The position numbers were made by a program, and so were the translations under genes. The notes beneath the pieces are model-generated. The model saw only the letters and a list, made by a program, of their open reading frames with translations. It was not told where the DNA came from and ran no database searches. Shown here in pieces: positions 34,234 to 43,577 of a stretch of DNA of 64,000 nucleotides (the first letter of the stretch is position 1; the number at the start of each line of letters is the position of its first letter). Source of the DNA: Streptomyces taklimakanensis (GTDB taxonomy: Bacteria > Actinomycetota > Actinomycetes > Streptomycetales > Streptomycetaceae). Location of the stretch: contig NZ_WIXO01000001.1 of NCBI RefSeq assembly GCF_009709575.1, forward strand, positions 5,272,001-5,336,000, in the 5' to 3' direction.

Positions 34234-34818
34234 TCAGTTCGACCGCCCGGCCCACCCCCAGTCGGGGCCGACCCGGGCCCACTCCTCCTCCCAGCGGGCG
34301 TAGCGCCAGGACACCAACCGCCGTACGACCAGCCGCCGCACCACCTCCACCAGGAGCGCCGTGAGCACGCCCGTCCCGACCCCGGCCAGGGCGGCGTGCG
34401 AGGCGGCGGTGTCGGCGTCCATGGGACGGGTGGTGACCTCGCCACGGGCGTCGATCCACACCCGCAGCCGGTCCCCGGGCTCGGTCGCGCGGTCGGTGAC
34501 GACCGTGCCCGAGTGGGTGCTGCCGTCGACGGCCGTCCAGGTGGCGGCCACCCGGCGGTCGGAGTCCGTCTCGGGAGCGTCGGAGCCGCCGGGGGAGGTC
34601 TCGGCCACCGTCGCCCACACCTGGTGCCGTTCCCGGTGCTGTTCCCGCACGATCCCCGAGAGCGTCTCGTGCGCGGTGTGGCCGCCCCACAGCGCGGCGA
34701 CGGGCGCGGCCAGGAGCACCGTCAGGACGGCGCACAGGGTGATCCAGCCCTCCGCGCGGTCGGTGCCCCGACACAGCGGGTTCCTCCGCCAGCGCCACAG
34801 TCCGGCGATCGATCGCAC
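34234..34818 (-). CDS. Rv1733c-like two-TM membrane protein
   Basis: 194 aa from GTG 34818. Two hydrophobic segments (~25-45 WITLCAVLTVLLAAPVAALW and ~142-162) enclose an extracytoplasmic stretch with repeated Thr/Asp/Val. The N-terminal RWRRNPLCRGTDRAEGW motif is typical of the actinobacterial family related to M. tuberculosis Rv1733c. Function unknown. It lies near a universal stress protein and a phosphoketolase, companions that recur in low-oxygen or dormancy gene groups. Confidence 0.72.
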   Translation of the reverse strand: MRSIAGLWRWRRNPLCRGTDRAEGWITLCAVLTVLLAAPVAALWGGHTAHETLSGIVREQHRERHQVWATVAETSPGGSDAPETDSDRRVAATWTAVDGSTHSGTVVTDRATEPGDRLRVWIDARGEVTTRPMDADTAASHAALAGVGTGVLTALLVEVVRRLVVRRLVSWRYARWEEEWARVGPDWGWAGRSN

Positions 34819-35202
34819 GATCGCTCACCCCCTCGCCCCGGCCCCCGTCGCCCCGGTCCCGCACGGGGCCGGGCGGCCGGAGGCACCGGTTTCTCCGTCA
34901 CGTCGAGAGTAGTGGCCCCGCCGGCAACCGCACAGGCGTCAACCCGTCGGCGCCCGAGGCGGAAAGGAGCGTGGGGCAACGGTCCGGAGGCACGGGAGGA
35001 CGGACGGGGAGGGCGGGCGGAGAGGGCGGACGGGAGAGGGGAGACGGGAGAAGAGGTCGCCGCACTCGGGCGTACTTCCGCCGGACACCGGTGTTCGACG
35101 GCCTTCCGGCGGGAACCGACTGACGTGCGTCCGTACCCGCCACGGCCCGCGGCGACGGGTCCCGACGCGCCCGGCCGTGTCGTGTCCGAAGAGGTGAGGA
35201 CC
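34819..35202. other. Divergent intergenic region with polypurine tract
   Basis: 384 bp, no gene seen. About 75 nt (roughly 34980-35058) is almost purely G/A on the plus strand. The usp ribosome site GAGGTGAGGA immediately precedes GTG 35203. I do not find a clear -10. Confidence 0.55.
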
Positions 35203-36192
35203 GTGAACAGCCCTTCCCAGCCCCCCGTCGTGGTCGGCGTCGACGGCTCGGACCACTCCCTGCGCGCCCTGGACCGGGCGGTGGAGGAGGCGGTCCTGCG
35301 CGGGGCGCCGCTGGAGGTCCTGTGCGGCATGCCCCCGTACCGCTTCGCTCCCGGCGCGGGGCGCGTCGACACGGGGAGCACGGAGGCCCCGGGGGGCGCG
35401 GGGGGCACGGAGGCGACCGCGGGCGGCGCGGACGAGGAGGGGACGGGGAAGGAGCCGGCCGGAGGAGACGGCGACGAGCACCGCCGGGCGCTGCGCCGGC
35501 ACTTCCGGCACGTCGCGGAGGCGGCCGCCGAACGCGCCCGCGAGAGCGCCCCGGGGCTGCGGGTGGAACCGGTCGTCACCGACGAGACCGCCGTCGCCGC
35601 CCTGGTGCACGCCGGTCGACGGGCCGCGCTGACCGTCGTCGGCACCCGGGGCCACGGCGGGTTCACCGGGCTGCTGCTGGGCTCGGTGGGCCTGCGGGTG
35701 GCCTCGCACATCGAGGGACCGCTGATGGTCGTGCGCGGGGACAACGACCGCCTCCACCACGCCGTCGTCGTCGGCGTGGAGTACGGGACGGACACCGACG
35801 CGGTCCGCTACGGCTTCGAGGAGGCCCGGCGCCGCGCGGCGGCGCTGCGGGTGCTGCACGCCTGGGAGTTGCCGGTGCACGCCGTCGGGGCCCTGGCCCC
35901 TCCGCCCACCCGTTACCTGGAGGAGATCGCCGAACAGCAGGCGCGCTACGAGGAGGGCGTCGCGCTGGAGGCCGTCGCGGAGCTCCGCGAGGCGTACCCG
36001 GACGTCGACGCCCGCACCGAGACGGTGTACGCCGGTCCCGGCCACGCGCTGGTGGAGGCCGGGGCGGGGGCCGACCTGGTGGTCCTGGCCACCCACCGCC
36101 GGCACCGCCGCTTCGGCATGCACCTGGGGCCGGTCACCCACGCGGTGCTGCACCACGCCCACTGCCCGGTGGTGCTCGTCCCCACCGGGTGA
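35203..36192 (+). CDS. Tandem universal stress protein
   Basis: 329 aa from GTG 35203. Two Usp domains: 1-170 with VVVGVDGSDHSLRALDRAVE and the nucleotide loop GTRGHGGFTGLLLGS, which retains G-x2-G-x9-G(S/T) and so may bind ATP; and 180-329, where the equivalent loop (THRRHRRFGMHLGP) is degraded and probably does not. A Gly/Glu-rich insertion (~55-95) enlarges the first domain. Convergent with phosphoketolase, their stops lying in one shared hairpin region (36185-36238). Confidence 0.87.
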   Translation: MNSPSQPPVVVGVDGSDHSLRALDRAVEEAVLRGAPLEVLCGMPPYRFAPGAGRVDTGSTEAPGGAGGTEATAGGADEEGTGKEPAGGDGDEHRRALRRHFRHVAEAAAERARESAPGLRVEPVVTDETAVAALVHAGRRAALTVVGTRGHGGFTGLLLGSVGLRVASHIEGPLMVVRGDNDRLHHAVVVGVEYGTDTDAVRYGFEEARRRAAALRVLHAWELPVHAVGALAPPPTRYLEEIAEQQARYEEGVALEAVAELREAYPDVDARTETVYAGPGHALVEAGAGADLVVLATHRRHRRFGMHLGPVTHAVLHHAHCPVVLVPTG

Positions 36193-36238
36193 CCCGGCCG
36201 TACGGACGGTGGGGACGTCCCGCCGCCCGGTCACCCGG
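36185..36238. terminator. Shared hairpin across usp and phosphoketolase stops
   Basis: CCGGGTGACC (36185-36194) pairs with GGTCACCCGG (36229-36238); the arms include the stop codons of both convergent genes. Confidence 0.4.
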
Positions 36239-38630
36239 GCCAGCGCCAGCCGTCCACCTCGGGCAGGTCGGTGCCGTGCTCGCGGACCCAGTGGTGGTGC
36301 CGCTCGCGCGTCCTCTCCATCGTCCGGCGCAGCTCCGCGGCCCGGTCGGCCAGGCCCGGAACCCGGTCGACGACGTCCATGACCAGCCGGTAACGGTCGG
36401 CGTCGTTGCGCACCACCATGTCGAACGGGGTGGTGGTCGATCCGCTCTCCCGGTAGCCGCGCACGTGCAGCCGGTCGTGGAGGCCGGCCCGGTGGGCGAT
36501 CCGGTGGATCAGCCACGGGTAGCCGTGGTAGGCGAAGACCACCGGCCGGTCACGGGTGAAGAGCGCCTCGAAGTCCCCGTCCGACAGTCCGTGCGGATGG
36601 CTCCCGCTCGGGAGGAGTCGGGCCAGGTCGACGACGTTGACCACCCGCACCGCCAGGTCCGGCAGGTGCTCGCGCAGCAGGGCGGCGGCGGCCAACACCT
36701 CCTGGGTGGGCACGTCGCCGGCGCAGGCCAGCACCACGTCCGGCTCCCGGCCCGGCTCCTCGCTGCCGGCCCACTCCCACACGCCGGCGCCGCGCGCGCA
36801 GTGCTCGCGGGCCTGCTCGGGGGCGAGCCAGTCGAAGCAGGGTTGCTTGCCCGCGACGACGACGTTCACCTCGTCGGTGGTCCGCAGCACGTGGTCGGCC
36901 ACGTACAGCAGGGTGTTGGCGTCCGGCGGGAGGTAGACCCGCACCACGTCCGGGCTCTTGTTGAGGATGTGGTCGACGAATCCGGGGTCCTGGTGCGAGA
37001 AGCCGTTGTGATCCTGGCGCCACACGTGCGAACTCAACAGGTAGTTGAGGCTGGGGACCGGGGCCCGCCAGGGCACCTCCCGGGCGTTCTGCAGCCATTT
37101 GGCGTGCTGGGTGGCCATGGAGGCGACGATGGTGGAGAACCCCTCGTAGGAGGCGAACAGACCGTGCCGCCCGGTGAGCGTGTAGCCCTCCAGCCAGCCC
37201 TGGCACAGGTGCTCGGAGAGCACCTCCATCACCCTGCCGCCCCGGTCCAGGTTCCGGTCGGTGTCCAGGACGGCGCCCTGCCAGGCGCGGGGCGTGGCGG
37301 CGAGCACGTCCTGGAGGTGGTTGGACTCGGCCTCGTCGGGGGAGACCAGCCGGAAGTCGCGTCGGTCGGCGGTGTCCTCCACGAGTCGGCGCAGCAGGGT
37401 GCCCAGCACCCGGGTCGGCTCGTGGACGGACGCGCCGGGCGCCTCCACCGGCACCGCGAACTCCGACGGGTCCGGTAGGGGCAGCGGACGCCGCAGCCGT
37501 CCGCCGTCGGCGTGCGGCGAGGCACCCGGCCTCCGCCCCCCGCGCGGCACGCACTCCAGCACCTCGGGGCGTGGGCGGCCGGAGGAGTCGAACAGTTCCT
37601 CGGGCCGGTACGAGCGCAGCCACCGCTCCAGCGCGCGCAGCCGCTCCGGGTTCTCGCGCACGTCCTTCAGCGGGATCTGGTGGGAACGCCAGGTGTCCTC
37701 CACCGGCTCGCCGTCCAGCTCGCGGGGACCGGTCCAGCCCTTGGGGGTGCGCAGCACGATCATCGGCCGGTGAGGACGCTCGGCCACCCCCTCCTCCCGA
37801 GCCGTCCGGCGCAGCGCGGCGATCCGGTCCAGCGCCTGGTCCAGGGCGGCCGCCATGGCGCGGTGCACCGTCTCGGGCGGGGTGTCGGGAGCGGCCGTCA
37901 CGTACAGCGGATCGTGCCCGTAGCCGCGCAGCAGGGCGTCCAGGTCCCCCTCGGGGATGCGGGAGAGCACGGTCGGGTTGGCGATCTTGTAGCCGTTGAG
38001 GTGCAGCACGGGGAGCACGGTCCCGTCGCGCACCGGGTCCAGGAACGCGGTCGAGTGCCAGGAGGCGGCCAACGGGCCCGTCTCGGCCTCGCCGTCGCCG
38101 ACGACGCAGACCGCCAGCAGGTCCGGGTTGTCCAGGACGGCGCCGTAGGCGTGGGCCAGGGAGTACCCCAGCTCGCCGCCCTCCTGGATCGAGCCGGGCA
38201 CCACCGGAGCGGTGTGGCTGGGCAGGCCGCCGGGGGAGGAGAACCGTTCGAACAGACGGGCCATGCCGGCCCTGTCGCGGCCCGTGTCCGGCCACCGTTC
38301 CCCGAAGGTGCCGTCCAGCCAACTGCCGGCCAGCACCGCGGGCGCCCCGTGGCCCGGCCCCCACACGCACAGCACGTCCAGGTCGCGGGCGGAGATCACC
38401 CGGTTGAGGTGGGTGTGGACCAGCCCCAGGCCCGGGCAGGTTCCCCAGTGACCCAGCAGGCGCGGCTTGACGTGTTCGGGCCGCAACTCCTCGCTCAGCA
38501 GCGGGTTGTCCCGCAGGTAGAGCTGGCCCGCCGCCAGGTAGTTCAGGGCGCGCCAGTGCGCGTCCAGCAGTGCGCACTCGCGGTCGGTGAGAGGGGACAC
38601 GAGCGGGGGGTGCGTCGCCGAGTCCTGCAT
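36231..38630 (-). CDS. xfp: Phosphoketolase (xylulose-5-P / fructose-6-P)
   Basis: 799 aa from ATG 38630 with GGAGG upstream. Thiamine diphosphate enzyme: GHWGTCPGLGLVHTHLNRVI and GPGHGAPAVLAGSW at the N-terminus, TPP/Mg motif GDGEAETGPLA, LHLNGYKIANPT, and later QDHNGFSHQDPGF and YLPPDANTLLYV. It splits xylulose-5-P or fructose-6-P with phosphate into acetyl phosphate plus glyceraldehyde-3-P or erythrose-4-P. No acetate kinase gene lies beside it. The divergent GAF regulator is a candidate controller. Length is normal. Confidence 0.93.
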   Translation of the reverse strand: MQDSATHPPLVSPLTDRECALLDAHWRALNYLAAGQLYLRDNPLLSEELRPEHVKPRLLGHWGTCPGLGLVHTHLNRVISARDLDVLCVWGPGHGAPAVLAGSWLDGTFGERWPDTGRDRAGMARLFERFSSPGGLPSHTAPVVPGSIQEGGELGYSLAHAYGAVLDNPDLLAVCVVGDGEAETGPLAASWHSTAFLDPVRDGTVLPVLHLNGYKIANPTVLSRIPEGDLDALLRGYGHDPLYVTAAPDTPPETVHRAMAAALDQALDRIAALRRTAREEGVAERPHRPMIVLRTPKGWTGPRELDGEPVEDTWRSHQIPLKDVRENPERLRALERWLRSYRPEELFDSSGRPRPEVLECVPRGGRRPGASPHADGGRLRRPLPLPDPSEFAVPVEAPGASVHEPTRVLGTLLRRLVEDTADRRDFRLVSPDEAESNHLQDVLAATPRAWQGAVLDTDRNLDRGGRVMEVLSEHLCQGWLEGYTLTGRHGLFASYEGFSTIVASMATQHAKWLQNAREVPWRAPVPSLNYLLSSHVWRQDHNGFSHQDPGFVDHILNKSPDVVRVYLPPDANTLLYVADHVLRTTDEVNVVVAGKQPCFDWLAPEQAREHCARGAGVWEWAGSEEPGREPDVVLACAGDVPTQEVLAAAALLREHLPDLAVRVVNVVDLARLLPSGSHPHGLSDGDFEALFTRDRPVVFAYHGYPWLIHRIAHRAGLHDRLHVRGYRESGSTTTPFDMVVRNDADRYRLVMDVVDRVPGLADRAAELRRTMERTRERHHHWVREHGTDLPEVDGWRWPG

Positions 38631-38811
38631 CGGTCGTCCTCCAGGGGGTCGGTCGGGTCGGTGGGCCCTCGGACAGGCGCCCCAGGCCCGTGTCCCCACA
38701 GCGTGGCGCGCCACACCCGGAAGGCGTCCCTCCGGAGCAGCGCCGCCGGCCGCGCGACACTCCGCGCCGTCCCCGTTGCGGTCACACCGTCCGTGGCAGC
38801 ACGATGACCGT

Positions 38812-40095
38812 GTGCTCAAGCAATGGCTGGCGCTGGAGACGGGCGCCGATCCGGCCGAACGGACGGTGGCGCTCCGCCGGGCCCACGAGGCGTTCCTCAC
38901 CGGGGGCGAGATCGGCGCCCCCGTCCGGAGCCTGATAGCCGACTCCTGGCGCCGGTCGGCCAGGGCGGCGGTCGGTCCGGATCACGTGGCCGGCGTCGAC
39001 CTCGCCGAGGAGGACCTCCGGGCCCACCGCGAGGCGCACCCCCTGGCCCGGGTCATGCCGCTCTTCCGTGAACTGCTGGGCACCATCGCCGAGGACGGGG
39101 CCCACCTGCTGTCGGTGTGCGACGAACACGGGCGGATGCTGTGGGTCGAGGGGCCCCCGCAGGTCAGGCGGCGTGCCGAGCGGATGAACTTCGTCCCCGG
39201 AGCCCGCTGGGACGAGGCCCACGCCGGCACCAACGCCCCGGGCACCGTCCTGGCGGTCGGCCACCCGGTACAGATCTTCGCCGCCGAGCACTACTGCCGT
39301 CCCGTGCAGCCCTGGAGCTGCGCCGCCGCGCCCGTCAGGGATCCGCGCACCCGTCGCCTGCTGGGGGCCGTGGACATCACCGGCGGCGACCACCTCGCCT
39401 CCCCGCACAGCCTGGCCCTCGTCCAGGCCACCGCCCGCGCCGCCGAGGCCCAGTTGGCCTCGCTCGACCCGACCGCCGTCCCCGTGCTGGAGGCGCTGGG
39501 CCGGGACGAGGCGCTGTTCCACGGCGGGCTCCCCGCCGGCGGGCCCGGGCCGGTGCGGTTGGGGCGCCGGCACAGCGAGATCCTGCTGCTGCTCGCGGCC
39601 CATCCCGACGGACTCTCCGGCGACCGGCTCGCCCTGGAGCTGTACGGCGAGCGTGACGTCAACCCCGTCACCCTGCGCGCCGAACTCTCCCGGCTGCGGC
39701 GGCTGCTGGGCCCCCTGTTGGCCTCCCGCCCCTACCGGCTGACCACTCGCGTGGCCACCGATCTCGACACCGTCGCCGATGCCCTGACCGCGGGGGAGCC
39801 GGGTACCGCGCTGGCCGCCTACCGAGGCCCGCTGCTGCCGCTGTCCGACGCGCCCGGCGTGGTCCGGCTGCGGCGGGCGTTGGAGGACCGGCTGCGGCGG
39901 GCCCTGGTGGCCCACCGGGATCCGGAACTGCTGGACACCTGGGTGCGCAGCCCATGGGGCGAGGACGACCTGGAGGTGTGGGAGGCCCTGGTCGACGCGT
40001 TGCCTCCGGGGGCCAGGACGGTGCCCGCCGCCCGACTGCGCGCCCTGCGGGACTCCTACGGGCTCGGCTCCCGCGCCGTCGGCGCCCCCCGCTGA
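38812..40095 (+). CDS. GAF-domain regulator with SARP/BTAD-like C-terminus
   Basis: 427 aa from GTG 38812 (VLKQWLALETGADPAERTVA). The N-terminus resembles the AcoR sensor half: an LIADSWRRSARAAV helix followed by a GAF-like domain (DGAHLLSVCDEHGRMLWVEG, NAPGTVLAVGHPVQIFAAEH). There is no sigma-54 AAA+ module. Instead the C-terminal half has a winged-helix-like stretch (RHSEILLLLAAHPDGLSGDR, LRAELSRLRRLLGPLL) and helical repeats resembling a BTAD. It is divergent from phosphoketolase and is a likely regulator of it. DNA binding by the C-terminal half is inference. Confidence 0.72.
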   Translation: MLKQWLALETGADPAERTVALRRAHEAFLTGGEIGAPVRSLIADSWRRSARAAVGPDHVAGVDLAEEDLRAHREAHPLARVMPLFRELLGTIAEDGAHLLSVCDEHGRMLWVEGPPQVRRRAERMNFVPGARWDEAHAGTNAPGTVLAVGHPVQIFAAEHYCRPVQPWSCAAAPVRDPRTRRLLGAVDITGGDHLASPHSLALVQATARAAEAQLASLDPTAVPVLEALGRDEALFHGGLPAGGPGPVRLGRRHSEILLLLAAHPDGLSGDRLALELYGERDVNPVTLRAELSRLRRLLGPLLASRPYRLTTRVATDLDTVADALTAGEPGTALAAYRGPLLPLSDAPGVVRLRRALEDRLRRALVAHRDPELLDTWVRSPWGEDDLEVWEALVDALPPGARTVPAARLRALRDSYGLGSRAVGAPR

Positions 40096-40584
40096 CACCC
40101 CGCCGGCCGAGGCCGGGCAACCTTCCCGCAACCTTCCGTTGCCTAACGTGGCGACGCGCATCCACCGCCGGGCCGGCCCGCGGCACCGCCGCGGGCCGGC
40201 CGACGCGGTGGGCCCGACCGCTTCGCGGAACGACGTCACAAGGTTCCCGGCCGTACGGCGGTGCCTGGCTCCGGCCAGGCGAACGGCCCCGTGACCGCCG
40301 GCGCCGGGAGGGCTGCCCCCAGGGGCAGTGCGCGACCCGGGAGCGGGGCATGGAGCGGCGTCCCCCTCCCGGAGGGTCCGTGGTGGCGCGGCGGAACCGC
40401 ACGGCCTGCTTGACGGCGAGCAGGGCGGGCGGTGCCGGCGGGGCCCGACGTGTGCGGAGCCCCCTCCCGCCGCGCCACCTCCCGCACCTCCTCCGTCCGC
40501 CTCCCCGTGTGGCGGGGAGCGTGCGGGGCGGGGCGTGCGGGAGGAGGGGACCCGTCCCCTCCCGGAAGGACGTCCGCAGGGGAG
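40096..40584. other. Gene-free gap after the GAF regulator
   Basis: 489 bp. Apart from the terminator at 40171-40201 I see no ORF with a ribosome site or family signature. The stretch from 40260 to 40580 is plain GC-rich sequence. Confidence 0.55.
40171..40201 (+). terminator. Terminator of the GAF regulator gene
   Basis: GGCCGGCCCGCGGC-ACC-GCCGCGGGCCGGCC: perfect 14-bp stem, 3-nt loop, 76 nt after the stop. Confidence 0.7.
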
Positions 40585-41415
40585 CTACTCCAGGACCTCG
40601 AAGACGTCGCCCGTGCGCAGGACACCGGTGTTCTCCGGGACCAGGTTCTGCCCGAACACCAACCGGTCGCCGAAGCGCCGGTGTCGGGCCAGGGTGCGCA
40701 GCGGCTCCTTGCCCCGCTCACCCGTGGACTGGTCGGTGGTGGTCACCACGCAGCGCCCGCAGGGCTTGGCGACCCGGAAGGAGACCTCACCGATCCGTAC
40801 CCGGCGCCAGGCGTCCTCCGACCACGGCGGCGTGCCCTCGACCACCACGTTGGGTCGGAAGCGGTTCATGGGCAAGGGGCCCTCGTCCGGGTGATCCCCC
40901 TGCTCTATCAGCAGGTTGAGGGCGTCGAGGGAGGAGGCGGTGGTGAGCAGCACCGGGAACCCGTCGGCGAGACTCACCGTCTCACCGGGCAGGCCGTAGG
41001 GCGTGGCGATCGGTCGTCCGCGGTCGGGCTCGTCGAGATGGACCAGGCGCGCCTCGGTGCCCAGGTACTCCGTCAGCCAGGCGTGCGCCTCCTCGGCCGC
41101 CGGCACCACCTCGACCTTGGTGCGCCACACCTCGACCACCGTCGGCGGCTCCGAGGAGGGATCCGGCACCTCGACGGTCAACGGACGCATCCCCGGCGCG
41201 GAGAGCCGCAGGCCGCCGCCGGGCGTCCACCCGGCGGCGGCCAGTGCCATACGAGGGTGCTCGCGCTGGGTGAGCTGTACGCCGCCCGGACCGGCCACCA
41301 TCCAACGCCGGTCCCCCGACAGTCCCCATGGCTCCACGACGGCACGTGTGGTACCGACACCCGCGAGCGACTTCACCGGGTAGAGGTTGAGCGAGGCCAG
41401 CGTGGACGTGGTCAT
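40585..41415 (-). CDS. MOSC domain protein (MOSC_N plus MOSC)
   Basis: 276 aa from ATG 41415. The minus-strand -10-like CAGGAT (41422-41427) ends 7 nt before the ATG, so the mRNA may be leaderless. N-terminal beta-barrel domain (ASLNLYPVKSLAGVGTTRAV, GLSGDRRWMVAGPGG) and C-terminal MOSC domain with FRPNVVVEG and the conserved Cys in RVAKPCGRCVVTT. Members bind molybdenum cofactor sulfur and reduce N-hydroxylated compounds (mARC/YiiM-like) or transfer sulfur. No partner reductase is adjacent. Confidence 0.87.
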   Translation of the reverse strand: MTTSTLASLNLYPVKSLAGVGTTRAVVEPWGLSGDRRWMVAGPGGVQLTQREHPRMALAAAGWTPGGGLRLSAPGMRPLTVEVPDPSSEPPTVVEVWRTKVEVVPAAEEAHAWLTEYLGTEARLVHLDEPDRGRPIATPYGLPGETVSLADGFPVLLTTASSLDALNLLIEQGDHPDEGPLPMNRFRPNVVVEGTPPWSEDAWRRVRIGEVSFRVAKPCGRCVVTTTDQSTGERGKEPLRTLARHRRFGDRLVFGQNLVPENTGVLRTGDVFEVLE

Positions 41416-41454
41416 GTGCCCATCCTGTCACCCGGATGCGACAGCGGTGGTCGG

Positions 41455-41952
41455 TCAGTAACCACGCCCCTGATACGGGTGGCCGTACGGCTCCTCGTGG
41501 GAGGGGTACGGAGCCGGGGCGGGAGCGGGAGCCGGCATCTGCCGCGGCGGCACCGGACGGGGCGCTGCGACCGGACGCATCTGCGGCTGGTTCGGGTGCT
41601 GGTGGCCGTAGCCGCCCCGCGGTGCCCCGGCCTGCTGCGGGATGTACGGGGCGGGGGTCTGCTGCAGCGGTGCGGGCTGCTGCGCGGGCGCCGGCTGGTG
41701 ACCCGGGGGCGGATAGCCCCGTGCCGGGGCCGGCTGCTGTGTCTGGTAACCGGCCCCGGACGGCAGCGCGGGAAGCGCGGACGGGAGGGACGGCAGGTGG
41801 TCGGCGGTCTCGTAGGGGGCCGCCGGGACGCGGATGGGAGCGATCTGAGGCTTGCCCCGCTCGGCGACCAGGCTGTCGTAGATCGGGGTGTCAGCGAAGG
41901 ACGGCGCGCTGTAGTAGCCACCGCCGCCATAGGTGCTGCGGGGGGACGTCAT
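41455..41952 (-). CDS. Pro/Gln-rich DUF6643-like protein
   Basis: 165 aa from ATG 41952; ATG 41958 is two codons earlier. A -10-like TAACTT (41959-41964) ends 7 nt before 41952, supporting a leaderless start at MTSPRSTYGGGGYYSAPSFA. The conserved N-terminal ~55 residues (DTPIYDSLVAERGKPQIAPI) match a Streptomyces family I know as DUF6643. The rest is a disordered Pro/Gln/Ala/Gly/Tyr-rich tail. Cytoplasmic, function unknown. The tail may mediate assembly or condensation, which is speculation. Confidence 0.7.
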   Translation of the reverse strand: MTSPRSTYGGGGYYSAPSFADTPIYDSLVAERGKPQIAPIRVPAAPYETADHLPSLPSALPALPSGAGYQTQQPAPARGYPPPGHQPAPAQQPAPLQQTPAPYIPQQAGAPRGGYGHQHPNQPQMRPVAAPRPVPPRQMPAPAPAPAPYPSHEEPYGHPYQGRGY

Positions 41953-42208
41953 GCTCATAAGTTAAGCCCACGATGTGCTGGTTGGGGAGAGTGGCAGGAA
42001 GGTCATTTGACGGGGTCTCCTCGGTCATCGAGCCCCACTGAGGTCAAAGACGGGGAAAACGGTCGATCCGTTCCCGCGGGCCGGGAAAAGATCCGGCGGA
42101 GAAATCGACTTCTCCCGCGCCCCTCCGCGGGAAGCCGCCGGGTGCGAGTAGGTTGGTCCAAGGCCGCGCCACGGGCGCGGGACGGTCCGGACGGCGGAGG
42201 GGGAAGCG

Positions 42209-43453
42209 ATGAGCATGCCCAAGGGCACCAACGTCCCGATCCCCGCGGACTCGGTCCGCGTGGAGATCGGGTGGCGGACCGGACCGGGGGTGCCGGACGT
42301 GGACGCCTCGGCCCTGCTGCTGGCCTCGGGACGGGTGCGCTCCGACGGGGACTTCGTCTTCTACAACCAGGCGCGGCACGCCTCCGGCGCCGTCCGCCAC
42401 GAGGGCAAGCGTCCCACGGGCGCCACCGTGACCGATACCCTCGCCGTCGACCTGGCGCGGGTCGAGCCCGACGTCGAGACGGTCGTCATCGCCGGATCCG
42501 CCGACGGCGGCGCCTTCGGCCGGGTGCCCGGGCTGTACGCGCGGGTGCTCGACGCCGGCAGCGGCGCCGAACTCGCCCGGTTCGACAGCCGGGACGCCAC
42601 CGTGGAGACGGCCTTCGTGCTGGGCGAGCTGTACCGCAGGCAGGGCGCCTGGAAGTTCCGCGCCGTCGGCCAGGGCTACGACAGCGGACTGGCCGGACTG
42701 GCCGGCGACTTCGGGATCACGGTCGACGAGCCGGCCCCCGCGGCCGCCCCGCCCCCACCGCCCGCCCCCGAACCCCCGCCCGCCCCCGTCCCCCCGGCGG
42801 CTCCGCCGCGACCCGCACGGCCGACCAGGATCACCCTCACCAAGGAGGCGCCACGAGTCTCCCTGACCAAGCAGGGCGGCACCTCCGGCGCGCTGCGGGT
42901 CAACCTCAACTGGCGGGTGCACAAGCGGTCCGAGGGCTGGGGCGCCAAACTGGGCCGCGCCATGGCCGGGCACTCCGGCCTCGATCTGGACCTGTGCGCC
43001 CTGTACGAGCTCGCCGACGGCCGCAAGGGGGTCGTCCAGGCGCTCGGCGACGCCTTCGGCTCGCTGCACCGGCCACCGTACGTCCACCTCGACGGCGACG
43101 ACCGCACCGGTGCCGTCGAAACCGGTGAGAACCTGACCGTCAACCTCGACCACAAGGACGAGCTCCGGCGTGTCCTCGTCTTCGTCACGATCTACGAGGG
43201 CGCCCGCAGCTTCTCCGGCCTCCACGCCACGGTGACGCTCACCCCGCAGCACGGCGCGCCCGTCGACTTCTCCCTAGACGAGTGCACCGTCCCCTCGTCC
43301 GTCTGCGCCCTGGCGCTGATCACCAACGACGGCGGCGACCTCGTCGTCCAACGCGAGTCGCGCTACCTGGTCCCCGAGCGGGGCGTGAGTCCGCAGCGGA
43401 CGGTGGACCAGGCCTACGGATGGGGAATGCGGTGGACGCCGGGCCGCAAGTGA
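42209..43453 (+). CDS. TerD family protein with two domains
   Basis: 414 aa, ATG with GGAGGGGGA upstream. Domain 1 (~1-180) begins MSMPKGTNVPIPADSVRVEI and carries acidic calcium-binding-like stretches (GVPDVDASALLL, RSDGDFVFYNQ) and tellurite-family motif FDSRDATVETAFVLGELYRR. A linker of ~55 residues of Pro/Ala follows. Domain 2 (~230-414) is more diverged (LRVNLNWRVHKRSEGWGAKL, LDLCALYELADGRKGVVQAL). TerD proteins bind Ca2+ and take part in tellurite/stress response complexes. No terB/C genes nearby. Confidence 0.86.
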   Translation: MSMPKGTNVPIPADSVRVEIGWRTGPGVPDVDASALLLASGRVRSDGDFVFYNQARHASGAVRHEGKRPTGATVTDTLAVDLARVEPDVETVVIAGSADGGAFGRVPGLYARVLDAGSGAELARFDSRDATVETAFVLGELYRRQGAWKFRAVGQGYDSGLAGLAGDFGITVDEPAPAAAPPPPPAPEPPPAPVPPAAPPRPARPTRITLTKEAPRVSLTKQGGTSGALRVNLNWRVHKRSEGWGAKLGRAMAGHSGLDLDLCALYELADGRKGVVQALGDAFGSLHRPPYVHLDGDDRTGAVETGENLTVNLDHKDELRRVLVFVTIYEGARSFSGLHATVTLTPQHGAPVDFSLDECTVPSSVCALALITNDGGDLVVQRESRYLVPERGVSPQRTVDQAYGWGMRWTPGRK

Positions 43454-43577
43454 CCTCCCGGCCCCCCGCCCCGGGCCGCGCCGGCCGACGCTCCGCCCCC
43501 GTCCGGGCCGGCCGTCGGACACCCGGGAAGCCCTCCGGCGGGCGACACCCCCGGCCCGTACCCGTACGCTGTAGTCC

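Noticed and set aside
38703..38714. GTGGCGCGCCAC palindrome between phosphoketolase and the GAF regulator
   Set aside because: A 12-bp GC palindrome is expected several times by chance in 64 kb of this composition; no supporting promoter overlap.
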